Assembly: GCA_003116975.1 (NCBI GenBank)
Contig: BGKB01000073.1
Coordinates: forward strand, 124,001 to 188,000
Direction: 5' to 3'
Length of the DNA: 64,000 nucleotides
Source: Aurantiochytrium sp. KH105
Lineage: Eukaryota; Sar; Bigyra; Thraustochytrida; Thraustochytriidae
The notes beneath the pieces are model-generated. The model had not been told where the DNA came from. It searched no databases and saw only the letters and a list, made by a program, of their open reading frames with translations. Both the position numbers and the translations under genes were made by a program. Below, one piece after another: positions 10,987 through 19,608 of this stretch (positions are counted from its first letter, which is position 1; each line of letters starts with the position of its first letter).

Positions 10987-11317
10987 CTTCGCCAAATGAC
11001 GTCCAGCGACAGATGGATATAGAGTTCTGCGACGCTCGCTGTGACGCCTTGTTGTCGCTTGTTAGCGAACTTTTCAAATCGTTTCAAACGATTTCAAATC
11101 GATTCAAATCGATTCAAATCAAATCGATTCAAATCGTTTCGAACCGCGCCGTCGACGACGAAGCGCAGAGCAGCAGAACCCCTTCCTCGGCGAGAACGAG
11201 CTGCGCGACGGACGGGCTTCGCGCACGCAGCCGCGCCTGCGCCAGAGCCCGGACGCGCGCGCCTGCGCACGCACGCGGGACGTAGCGTGGGCAGCTCGCG
11301 AAGAGAAGGAGGCGGAG
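10987..11317. promoter_or_regulatory. Shared divergent upstream region (TBC gene / AAA+ gene)
   Basis: About 330 bp separate the two divergent start codons, so the promoters of both genes must lie here or overlap the coding ends. The middle carries a 10-bp-period array (11072-11144); the rest is GC-rich. No TATA box is obvious. Assignment as promoter rests on position only. Confidence 0.45.
11072..11144. repeat. 10-bp-period tandem array (TTTCAAATCG-like)
   Basis: About seven imperfect copies of TTTCAAATCG / ATTCAAATCG in a row, AT-rich within a GC-rich spacer, lying between two divergent start codons. Confidence 0.85.
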
Positions 11318-14242
11318 ATGACGATGACGATGAGGCCGAAGATGAGGACCACCTCGAGGCGCCGCGCCTCGAGACCCGGCGCGGGGGTCCTGGCGCTGGC
11401 GGCGCTGGCGCTGGCGCTGCTGCTGCCGGTACTGGCCGTCGCGGCGTCGGCGGAGTTCGCCGAGGGAAGCTTGGGCGACGACCTCGCGAACGTGGACAGC
11501 CTTCGTGGCGGCGGGCTGAAAAAGTGGGCAGAGGCCGACGGCAGCGGGGCCTCCAAGGTGCTCGCGCTCGCGGGCGACGTTGAAGCGCACCAGGAGGCCC
11601 TATTGGCTGTCCTCAGGGAGTGGAAGCCCCGCCTCGCAAAAAAGGATGCGATGCTCAGGATTCGTCGAAGGCGTGGAGCGACATCTGGGGACATTCTGAA
11701 CACTGTATCGAGATGGTTAAAGTCCCGCATCGTGAGCGACGAACTCAAGTGGTCGCTTGTCTATGTGGAAAATGCGGCGCTGGACAAGGAAACCACTCGC
11801 GACGTGAACGAAATGGTGTCCAGTCTGGGCAATCGCGAAAGCTGTATTGATGCGGATAATGATCTCAACATTCCTCGATGCGGTAAACTCCTTATCGTCT
11901 TGAGCACCAACTTTGGTGAAGAGGTCGCTCGCATGTCTCGCGATACGCTTGCAATCGAGGCAGACAAAGGCATTTTGCAGGATTCCCTAGGTCGCAAAGC
12001 TCGAACGACACTCGACGAGGTGTGTCGCCGAGAGTCCAACGTGGCGTGGATGCGGGCTCCAGAGCTGCGCAACGGCCTCGGGCGACTGATGCTCTCTGGA
12101 GCGCGACAGCTCGTGTATCCTGTCTTTGGCTTGCCGCAGTTCTCAAATGCCGGGACTCTCATTGATGAGATGAAAAAGTTGCGCGCGAAAAGGGTCTCCC
12201 CGAGTGATGACGGTTCGCTTCCGGTGCCACCTCCTCTCCCGACCTCGCCCGACGCAGTTAGTGACGCTTGCATTGACGAAGACGTAATTCGTCGCGCAGG
12301 CTTTGTTGGTCAAGTTCACGCTGTCGACGCGGTCAAATCAATGCTCAAGCAGATCCGCCACGGCTGGCGCTCCGGTGATGGACCCGTCGTACTTCTCTTT
12401 GCCGGCCCCGCAGGGCTAGGAAAGACCTTGCTTGCAAAGCTTGTGGCCCGCGCGTATAATTGTGGCATGCCTAAGGGGACGCTTGAGCGTGAAAACTTTT
12501 ACAAGGAGATTGACATGGTCAACTATCAGGATGAGCGCTCTGTGGACGGCTTTGTTGACCCTGCGCCTGGCCTCGCTGGATCTGGAATCATGGCGGATCT
12601 CTTTAGCAGTTCTCAGCGCAATGTGATCCTTCTTGACGAGATCGAAAAGTGCCATCCGAGCTTGGTCGAGAAGATGCTCTTGCCCATGATCGACAACAAC
12701 GGCGGGCATGTTCAGGCCAAAAAGTCGGGTGATGTCTTTCCCACGCGAGAGAGCATCTTTATCATGACGACGAATTGCTTTGACGAGGAGATTGCTCAGC
12801 TCTATCGGCGAGTTCAGCCCACCTCGGAAGGTTTTGATAAAGAGTCCTTTATGCGACTCTCTGAGGCGGTTGCCAGGCTCATGAAGGATCCAACGCAAAA
12901 GTGCCGCGGCTCGCACTCCGAGCAGGCCAACCCGTTCTCTTCGGGGCCGTTTTGGCGTCGTTTGGTCGCGGGATCCAGTCTCGTGACGCGTCATGGTGTC
13001 GTTCCGTTTGTGCCTCCATCGTCAGCAGAAATGGACGAGCTTGTGCGAATCACTCTCGAGTCATATTGCACTCGCTCGGGCCAGCGAGAAATTTTCTATT
13101 CGCATCGTGCCCTATTGTATCTTCAAAACACCGCGCGCGAGAAGATGCGCGCGAATAAGCTTTCGTCCGGGACAGTGGAGGCTTTCATCATTGGCGAGGT
13201 GACAGAGGCGATCCCAGAGTCGATCCTATACTCTGATGTGCGGACCATTGTGCTATATCAAAATCCTGTTTCCGGACGCCTTGCTGCCATCGGTTCTGAT
13301 GATGCTGGCACGACGACATCCAACAGCGCTGACATGAAAATTAATAACATGAAAGAATGCGAGTCGAGCTGGCCAGCCTGTGAGGACAATAGTGAGCAGG
13401 ACAGCACAGGACAGGATTCGAGCAAGTCTTCTGCTCACAAAGGCTCATCTTCGTCCTTCACACCGGAAGAGGAAGTTGAATATGAACCGGAGCAAGCCCA
13501 AGACCATCAGCCCGAACTGAAGCAGAGGCAAGAGTCCGCCTCGGATGTGGACTCGAAAGTAGAGTTTGAAATGGCCCGAATGTTTGTGCATTCTGTGTTG
13601 CTCATTGTGACCGTCTACTTTTTCTCTACCTATATGATTCTTCCTGCTGCCAAGATGCTCATGACGACTGTGGCGGTTGTCGCTGCCATTTTGTACTTTG
13701 TTGCGCCTCAACTGTTTTGGATTCTCTGGGAGGCAATCAAAACCACCTGGGAACTCTTACGCTGGGCCATCGCAAATCCTTACATTTCTATTCCTCTTGC
13801 GGGCGGATTTTATCTGCTGCTCTTGTTTCTACGCAAGCGCAAACGCACAGAGCAAGAAAAGGCAATATCACAACTGAAGGGAACGAATGTTACACTTCAA
13901 GCAGAGAGAGACGCTTTGCGCGTGCAAGTCAAGACTCTTGAAATGGACAGAGACGCTTTGAGTGCCCAAGTAGACGGGCTTCGTGCAGAGAATGCGGATC
14001 TCCGGCAGCATCAAGAGCAGCATCAAGAGCAGCAGCAAGATACGGAGGAGCTATCGCGGAAGATCGAAAGTCTGCAAAAGGATCTCGACGAGCGATCGCA
14101 GCAACCAACTGCCGAGGAGCTGACGCGGAGAATTGAGAGTTTGCAAAAAGATCTCGAAAAGCTCCGTACTGAAAATACTGAGCTACAAAAGGACCGGGAG
14201 TGGGAGAAGGCTGACATGCCGCTTCAAGGTAGTAAAGAATAG
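11318..14242 (+). CDS. Torsin/Clp-type AAA+ membrane protein with N-terminal P-loop-less AAA-like domain
   Basis: A 974-aa protein. Residues 23-44 are a signal peptide or anchor. Residues 78-265 form a domain without Walker A that ends in a sensor-1-like strand (STNFG) and resembles the lumenal domain of the neighbour encoded at 14744-15922. A Pro-rich linker precedes a Clp/torsin-class AAA+ module: Walker A GPAGLGKT (363-370), Walker B LLDEIEK (D440, E441) and sensor-1 TTN. Then follow an acidic low-complexity stretch, about three hydrophobic segments (about 753-845), a basic patch RKRKR and a coiled coil to the end. If the signal peptide is real, the ATPase is lumenal (ER/nuclear envelope) and the coiled coil cytosolic. 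The 5' end has several clustered ATG codons; the first is used. An AATAAA lies 3' at 14449. AAA+ class confident; torsin-like role inferred from topology and neighbours. Confidence 0.82.
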   Translation: MTMTMRPKMRTTSRRRASRPGAGVLALAALALALLLPVLAVAASAEFAEGSLGDDLANVDSLRGGGLKKWAEADGSGASKVLALAGDVEAHQEALLAVLREWKPRLAKKDAMLRIRRRRGATSGDILNTVSRWLKSRIVSDELKWSLVYVENAALDKETTRDVNEMVSSLGNRESCIDADNDLNIPRCGKLLIVLSTNFGEEVARMSRDTLAIEADKGILQDSLGRKARTTLDEVCRRESNVAWMRAPELRNGLGRLMLSGARQLVYPVFGLPQFSNAGTLIDEMKKLRAKRVSPSDDGSLPVPPPLPTSPDAVSDACIDEDVIRRAGFVGQVHAVDAVKSMLKQIRHGWRSGDGPVVLLFAGPAGLGKTLLAKLVARAYNCGMPKGTLERENFYKEIDMVNYQDERSVDGFVDPAPGLAGSGIMADLFSSSQRNVILLDEIEKCHPSLVEKMLLPMIDNNGGHVQAKKSGDVFPTRESIFIMTTNCFDEEIAQLYRRVQPTSEGFDKESFMRLSEAVARLMKDPTQKCRGSHSEQANPFSSGPFWRRLVAGSSLVTRHGVVPFVPPSSAEMDELVRITLESYCTRSGQREIFYSHRALLYLQNTAREKMRANKLSSGTVEAFIIGEVTEAIPESILYSDVRTIVLYQNPVSGRLAAIGSDDAGTTTSNSADMKINNMKECESSWPACEDNSEQDSTGQDSSKSSAHKGSSSSFTPEEEVEYEPEQAQDHQPELKQRQESASDVDSKVEFEMARMFVHSVLLIVTVYFFSTYMILPAAKMLMTTVAVVAAILYFVAPQLFWILWEAIKTTWELLRWAIANPYISIPLAGGFYLLLLFLRKRKRTEQEKAISQLKGTNVTLQAERDALRVQVKTLEMDRDALSAQVDGLRAENADLRQHQEQHQEQQQDTEELSRKIESLQKDLDERSQQPTAEELTRRIESLQKDLEKLRTENTELQKDREWEKADMPLQGSKE

Positions 14243-14743
14243 CTGCCTTGTTCTTTCAAAATCAAATTGCAGAGCTGGGCGGGACGGGAGTGCAAACGAC
14301 TTATCTCCCTTTTCGAAGCGAAGCAGAAAGATGGATTCACCAATTGCCGCGACAAGTCTTTCTGTATTTCTTGAACCAAAAACTTTATTTGTTTATTTTT
14401 ACAAGGTGCACCGGAGGCCGACTGCTCTTGTATATTTTCGTCTCGACAAATAAACATGCTGAACACGCAGCAAAGGCAGTTTAAATGGTCTTGAGGCGAA
14501 CCTTGCAGGTCACTTACTTTGATCAGTGATGAGAATCTGTCGACAGCAAAGTCGAAGTGAGAACCAGGTTCCGCGGCAATGGCACACAAAATCGCGAAGA
14601 CTCTCGACAATTTTTCGACCGCAGAGGCCCGCACAAGCCCATTTGCATTTCCTTTCTGATTTTAGGCATAAGAAAGGACGACACTCATTCTACGAGAAAA
14701 GCTGCTTTGTTTAGTACCGATCAAGCCAAGTTTTATATAGTTT
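14243..14743. other. Convergent 3' spacer with AATAAA
   Basis: Spacer between the AAA+ gene and the opposing LAP1-like gene. AATAAA at 14449-14454 could serve as polyadenylation signal for the + strand gene. AT-richer than the genes; short reading frames only. Confidence 0.4.
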
Positions 14744-15922
14744 CTATGATGGAACGCAGAGTCGCGCCCGATCGGAAATTCGACCCTGCATATTGTTAAG
14801 CCACTTTAGCTCAGTGTCGTGATCTTCGATCGAGGTCGAAACACAATCCTCTCCCTGAGGTAAGGATCCACCAAGGAAAACAAAGCCAGTGCCCTTGTAG
14901 GACACGTTGTCTTCCGCCACGCCCTCAGCTCCGGAAACGGGAATCTCAGGCTGGTCGAGATGATCTTTAAAGCTCATGACGCTCTGCACCGTTTCCTTGT
15001 CGGCTACATTGCGAAAAACGACAAGAGCAAGGTGATTCGGTGTCGCGTCCCCTTTCCTCTTTGCGAGAAATGTGTTGACGAGGGTCACGAGGTTCTCGTC
15101 ACCAGAAGCCGCAACATCGATTTCAAGTACGCAATCTTTTCGGCACTTTGCCCCAAAGATCTCGTCGAGAAAGCGGTCGAAGACCTTATTGATCGCAACT
15201 TGGTTGTTTGATTGCAGTCGAAGTGACATCGCTCTGCGAGGTGGAAAGTCCGTATCGTCTGCAACACGGTGGTCCACGAGCAGGCCATTTGCGAACTTTC
15301 GGAGACGATAGACCAGATCTTCGTCGCTTTTTTCATCGATTCCATCTAATGAGTTGGAAACCTTTCGCATGGTACTCGGCAACTGGCCCTCCGCATACGC
15401 GCGGCAAGGGTCGTCTTCAAGTTCTGCGCCAGGTGATTCCTCGTTGAACTTGTAAAGTGCGAAAAAAATAGCCACAAGGACGAGTACAGCAATTGCGATA
15501 GCCATGATACGAGTCTGGGTCTGCGGCGCCCTGCCGTCGGCCCTCGTATGATGCCTCTCTTTGGCCTCTGTAGGTTCGTTGCGCAAAGGCGAATTTGATG
15601 GAGATGGTCTGGTCTTGGCAACAGGTCTTCGCCTCACATTTTCGTTTTCTGTTGCGTGACCATTTGCGGAGGGCGCAGCAGGAGCAGCAGCAGCTCGCTT
15701 GACTGCTCTTTGCATGTCCTTGTACGAGTGGACGCCGTGGTTCGCGAGATCGACGAGCTCGGCTTCGACGGTGCCGTCATGTGCGTCACGGCCACCATTG
15801 CAGAGGACCTTGTGCGCTTCGTGGACTTCGCGCTTTACAGAAGGGAGTTCCTTTTCTTCAAACCTGCGCGTAATTCGGCGTCCGAGGAAGGCCTCCAGGT
15901 CTGCAGCGTCTGCATCCGCCAT
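14744..15922 (-). CDS. Single-pass membrane protein with AAA-like lumenal domain; candidate torsin cofactor (LAP1/LULL1-like)
   Basis: 392 aa from the ATG at 15922; the frame continues upstream only to a TTG through a CGCA microsatellite. Residues 1-137 are polar and probably cytosolic or nucleoplasmic. Residues 139-157 form one transmembrane helix, and 160-392 are predicted lumenal. The lumenal part contains VLEID (265-269), a Walker-B-like strand LALVVFRN (298-305) and a later strand TGFVFLGG, but no P-loop. Animal LAP1 and LULL1 share this plan: one membrane span, then a nucleotide-free AAA-like domain that activates torsin through an arginine. As I recall the LAP1 sequence, R304 falls where its arginine finger (VVHR) lies. 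The gene sits between two secretory AAA+ genes, which supports the idea. Overall similarity is weak, so function remains inference. Confidence 0.6.
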   Translation of the reverse strand: MADADAADLEAFLGRRITRRFEEKELPSVKREVHEAHKVLCNGGRDAHDGTVEAELVDLANHGVHSYKDMQRAVKRAAAAPAAPSANGHATENENVRRRPVAKTRPSPSNSPLRNEPTEAKERHHTRADGRAPQTQTRIMAIAIAVLVLVAIFFALYKFNEESPGAELEDDPCRAYAEGQLPSTMRKVSNSLDGIDEKSDEDLVYRLRKFANGLLVDHRVADDTDFPPRRAMSLRLQSNNQVAINKVFDRFLDEIFGAKCRKDCVLEIDVAASGDENLVTLVNTFLAKRKGDATPNHLALVVFRNVADKETVQSVMSFKDHLDQPEIPVSGAEGVAEDNVSYKGTGFVFLGGSLPQGEDCVSTSIEDHDTELKWLNNMQGRISDRARLCVPS

Positions 15923-16531
15923 CCTGCTCGCGCATACGCACGCACGCACGCACGTACGCTCGCACGCGCGCACGCGCGCACCTCTTGTAATCACCTTTGC
16001 TGCACAAGTCCTCACAGTCAATCACGGTCGCTCACGGCCCCTTATAATACCAAGATCAACCAAGAGAAACCGACATTTTGCGTGCGAGCGCGCGCGCGTG
16101 TGTAAAATGCTTGACCAAAGGACAGGCGCGGCGACAAGGCATATTTTCGGACACGCCGTTCGGACGCCGCGTCTTGATGATCTTTTTGTCGCTGCTGTAT
16201 ACCGGCACGAGCGCCGAAGAGTTCCACGCCAGACTGGCTCGGTCGACCGCAGGAGCATTTGGACGATACGAAACCGCCCAGATCGTAACGCATGTTGCAA
16301 CGCTGAAGCTCCGGCGGTTATATGTGAGACAGAGAGATAGACTCGGAGAGACGCCTCCGACATTTCGATTTCTCCAACTAGAACCAACTCCCCGCGCAGC
16401 GTCGAGGCGCGGAGGAGCGTGCGCTCGCGCGAGGGAGGCAGACAGCGCGCTTGCTCTGCGATAGCCCTGACGCCTAGCTAGCTGCACGTCGGCTCGCAGA
16501 GTCGCTTAGCGCTCTTTGACGCGAGGGCACC
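15923..16531. promoter_or_regulatory. Shared divergent upstream region (LAP1-like gene / second AAA+ gene)
   Basis: About 610 bp between the two divergent start codons. It contains a CGCA/CGCG microsatellite next to the LAP1-like start and a TATAATA at 16043-16049. It should hold both promoters by position; TATA function is not demonstrated. Confidence 0.4.
15931..15982. repeat. CGCA/CGCG microsatellite
   Basis: Run of CGCA units passing into CGCG/CACG units immediately upstream of the LAP1-like start codon; it lies in the 5' leader and accounts for the open frame upstream of that ATG. Confidence 0.8.
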
Positions 16532-17833
16532 ATGACGTCGACCTCGAGAGCGTCGTCGCGGCGCCTGGGCCTGACGAGGGCCCTGTGCTTGGGCGCGGGC
16601 ATCGCAATGGCGCTGGCGCGGGGTGCGCACGCCTCGTGCGCGAACCACCAGCATGATACCTTTGTTCTGGATGACTTTAACGCTCGCGTCAAGAGAGACT
16701 TTGTTGGACAACCGGCTGCTGTGCGCGCCGTACGCGACATTCTCGAGACCTTTGTTCACGAGACCGAAGATCCTGTACGCCCTCTGTCGGTGCAGCTCGT
16801 CGGGCCGAGTGGCACGGGCAAGACATACATGGCTGAAATGATGGCCACTGCGATTTTTCATGACTGTGAACCGTCCATCATGGATAATGTTCGCGGTGGT
16901 CTCGGAACGGTCGGGCGTTGGCTGGGCAAACAGAACCTCTTGCCCAAGCTCGAGGTCCCTGGTCTCTTGGATGCTGTCATGAAGCGCTCCTGTGCCGAAA
17001 ACGACCCCAAGCTCGACAGCTGGCGCAAAGCGTGCGGCATTGTGACGACAAGCTTTACTAATCCACAGGAAAAGGCCAAGGACCCAGACGCCCACAATAT
17101 TCAAAAGATCAAGACTTTTTTCCAGCGTGCTGCGCAAACCCTTCGAAAAGATCCTCGCGCGGTGCTGGTATTCGATGACTTTGTATACTGCAAGCGGGGC
17201 TGCGTCGCCGAGCTCAAGACCTTGTTGACGGAGGGCTCCTTTACTGATCCGGTCACAGGTGCTTCAGTCTCTGCCAAGAAAAGTCTCATTATCCTCACGA
17301 CGGATCTTCGCGAGTTCGGCCTGATGCTGGACCCCGGTCTTTCGTACGAGGATGCCGTGCAAACCGTGCAAGACGCTGTAGACGACTATTGGGGCCAAGG
17401 CTCGTTCGTTAGCAGCGTGGTCCGGCATGTTCCCTTCACGCCCTTGACAAATCTGGAGCTGATGCGCATCACGGATCAAATTGTCGAGCGCGTTGGCGCC
17501 GACGTCAAGAATCGCATCTCGAAAAAGCTCAACATCAAAAAGGATGGGTCCGAGCCCACGAAAAAGAAGAAGTGGATCGGATCCTTTCGTTGTTCCGAGC
17601 AGGTGAAGCAGGAGATTCTCGATTACCTATACGACAAGACGACACGCAAGGCTGCTCGGGCTGTGACGGAGGAGCTCTACGAGAGCTTGCGGGACAGCGT
17701 GCTGCAGCCGGAGCCAATTGAGAAGCGCCTCACGCAGTGGAAGACCTACGCGACCGAGATGGTCTGCAACCAGGATATCGAGGTGCGCGTAATCCCGGGC
17801 CCCTCGCTCCGAACGGACCTCGTCGTGGTTTAG
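16532..17833 (+). CDS. Secreted torsin/Clp-type AAA+ protein with altered catalytic residues
   Basis: 433 aa starting at ATG in a favourable CACCATG context. Residues 10-34 form a signal peptide ending HASCA, so the protein should enter the ER lumen. The AAA+ module begins with FVGQPAAVRAV, as in torsins and Clp C-terminal modules. Walker A is GPSGTGKT (91-98). Walker B is VLVFDDF with Asp216 in place of the usual catalytic Glu, and the sensor-1 position reads LTTD instead of the usual Asn. A sensor-2-like RKAARAV is near the C-terminus. No transmembrane segment follows, and the size fits a torsin (about 330 aa) with an extension. Neighbours are the LAP1-like gene (divergent) and another AAA+ gene. 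It may bind ATP but hydrolyse poorly. Confidence 0.8.
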   Translation: MTSTSRASSRRLGLTRALCLGAGIAMALARGAHASCANHQHDTFVLDDFNARVKRDFVGQPAAVRAVRDILETFVHETEDPVRPLSVQLVGPSGTGKTYMAEMMATAIFHDCEPSIMDNVRGGLGTVGRWLGKQNLLPKLEVPGLLDAVMKRSCAENDPKLDSWRKACGIVTTSFTNPQEKAKDPDAHNIQKIKTFFQRAAQTLRKDPRAVLVFDDFVYCKRGCVAELKTLLTEGSFTDPVTGASVSAKKSLIILTTDLREFGLMLDPGLSYEDAVQTVQDAVDDYWGQGSFVSSVVRHVPFTPLTNLELMRITDQIVERVGADVKNRISKKLNIKKDGSEPTKKKKWIGSFRCSEQVKQEILDYLYDKTTRKAARAVTEELYESLRDSVLQPEPIEKRLTQWKTYATEMVCNQDIEVRVIPGPSLRTDLVVV

Positions 17834-17902
17834 TTGGCCTTCGACAGACCGTAGAGAATGGGCGGAGCGGGGCCCTTTTCGCGTATGTTTACAAACGATT
17901 TT

Positions 17903-17986
17903 TGACCTCTTGATCGTGTGACCTCTTGATCGTGTGACCTCTTGATCGTGTGGCCTCTTGATCGTGTGACCTCTTAACCTTGTGAT
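17903..17986. repeat. 16-bp tandem repeat TGACCTCTTGATCGTG, four copies plus a partial
   Basis: Three identical units (17903-17950), a fourth with one A-to-G change (17951-17966), then a decayed partial unit. It lies 70 bp after the stop codon of the second AAA+ gene. Confidence 0.95.
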
Positions 17987-19368
17987 GTGGCCGCGTCCCT
18001 GCCAATGATGGATGTTGTTTTCCGAGGCCGCATGCGAGTCCGCTATGTATCCTCTCTCCCTGCCAGCTGCAGCTGCAGTAGTGCAGCTGCTGCTGGTTGC
18101 TGCTCCTGGCCGAGACTTGGGTTTCCTCAGGCAGCTGGAGCGCAGCCTCCTCCCCCTTCGTCTTGCCGCCTCCTCCTTCCCGTCATCGTCTAGTAGGTAG
18201 GCTTCCTTTCCTACTGTTGTAGTGACCCACAAATCGCCGAGCACGCACGCGTCTCATAGCACATGTCCCTCGCTCGCTCGCGGAGGTTCACGTTTCTGCT
18301 CCTCCACGAGTCAACCGCAGGCAGCCGAGTGCGAGCGAAAGAGCAAGCGTCGATGCCCTTGTCGGTCGCCCGCTCGCAGTCGTCGCGGGCAGGAAGCGCG
18401 CGCCGACAATGCCGAGCGCGCAACTGCAACACAAGTGCAAGCAAGCAAGCCACAACAAGCTGCGCTCGCTGCCTTATAAGTTCCTTTCCGGCGGGTCGAT
18501 AACGACGCGGTGGGTCCAGCGAGGCGAGGCAAGTCAAGGCGCGGCAAGGGAGGTCAAGGCCAGCCGCGAGCAGCCTGCGGTGGTGGCCGACGCGGAGGTC
18601 GTCGCATCTAGACGGCGGAGAAGGAAAAGGTCGCGTCGTCTTCTTCCGGAGAGGTAGAGCAGTGGCAGCAGCTGCGGCTGCAGCGAATGTAGAAGCAGAA
18701 GTAGCGCTGAGCACGCGCCCTCTCGCTCTGTTTTTAGGGACGCCGGAGAAGTTCGACCGCCGGCACGCGCAGTTCCGGCTTGGTTCCTGTGCAGTTCCGT
18801 GCTATGCGTGAGATCACTCTCCGTACTATCCTGCATGTTTCGTAATATTCTATTCTATAGAGAAGCCGGGAGCGGCTCGGAAACACTCCCGTGGCGGCGA
18901 GCGCATGCTATCGGACTCGGTGTAGAGAGACAGTGATAAAGTACTTATAGTACCCCTGTAAGCACGTGCCACCGACTCCAGGTGCGCCGAAGTTGTTCGA
19001 GAGCGAAGGGGGTATCTGAGAAGAAATGTTCAGAAGTTCGACCGGAAAACAAGGGGGCGACGGAGGAAAGAGCCGTGGGTGTGTTGCGGTGTCTGATGCA
19101 AGAGAAACGCCTCCCGAGCCTGGGCAAAGAGACGTATCCCAGATTATTACCCAGCCTCCCTACCGCAGCCGGCTGGCGGCCAGAGAGACAGACAACAGGC
19201 AGGAAGCAGCAAGGAGCGAGTGAGTGAGTGAGGGAGAAGCAAGAATGCAAAAAAACCAATCCTCCAACGCGTGCGAGCGAGCGAGTGACCGAGCGTGCAG
19301 CCTGCACCGCTTGTGGCCACCTCGAGAGCGTGCGTGCGAGCAAACCACGAGCGTCGGAATACCTACCC

Positions 19369-19392
19369 GCCTGCCTGCCTGCCTGCCTGCCT
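19369..19392. repeat. CCTG microsatellite
   Basis: About six CCTG/CTGC units in the leader region of the gene starting at 19609. Confidence 0.85.
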
Positions 19393-19608
19393 AGCCGCAG
19401 GCGCGGCCTCGCGCAGAACAGAACCACTTGAGGGAGAGATCGGAGGCCCGGCTCGGGCATCGAGCGATCGGCCGCTGTCTTCCTTAGAGCCGTCCGTCTG
19501 AAAAACACAACACGCGACCACGCGCACGCGCACGCGCGAGCGAGCTTTGGCGCAGGAGGTCGGCCTTGTGCAGGGCCAGCAAACCGCGTTCGCCGGCAGA
19601 CGAGGAGG

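Larger units (their letters stand above)
17834..19608. other. 1.8 kb spacer without a supported gene
   Basis: Holds a 16-bp tandem array (17903-17986), CTGCAG-rich runs near 18060-18110 and a CCTG microsatellite. The short reading frames on both strands are rich in Ala/Arg/Ser and show no domain. The part near 19609 presumably contains the promoter of the next gene. Confidence 0.5.

Noticed and set aside
15923-16021. N-terminal extension of the LAP1-like protein (Cys/Arg-rich)
   Set aside because: Begins with TTG and is encoded by a CGCA microsatellite; the ATG at 15922 is more likely.
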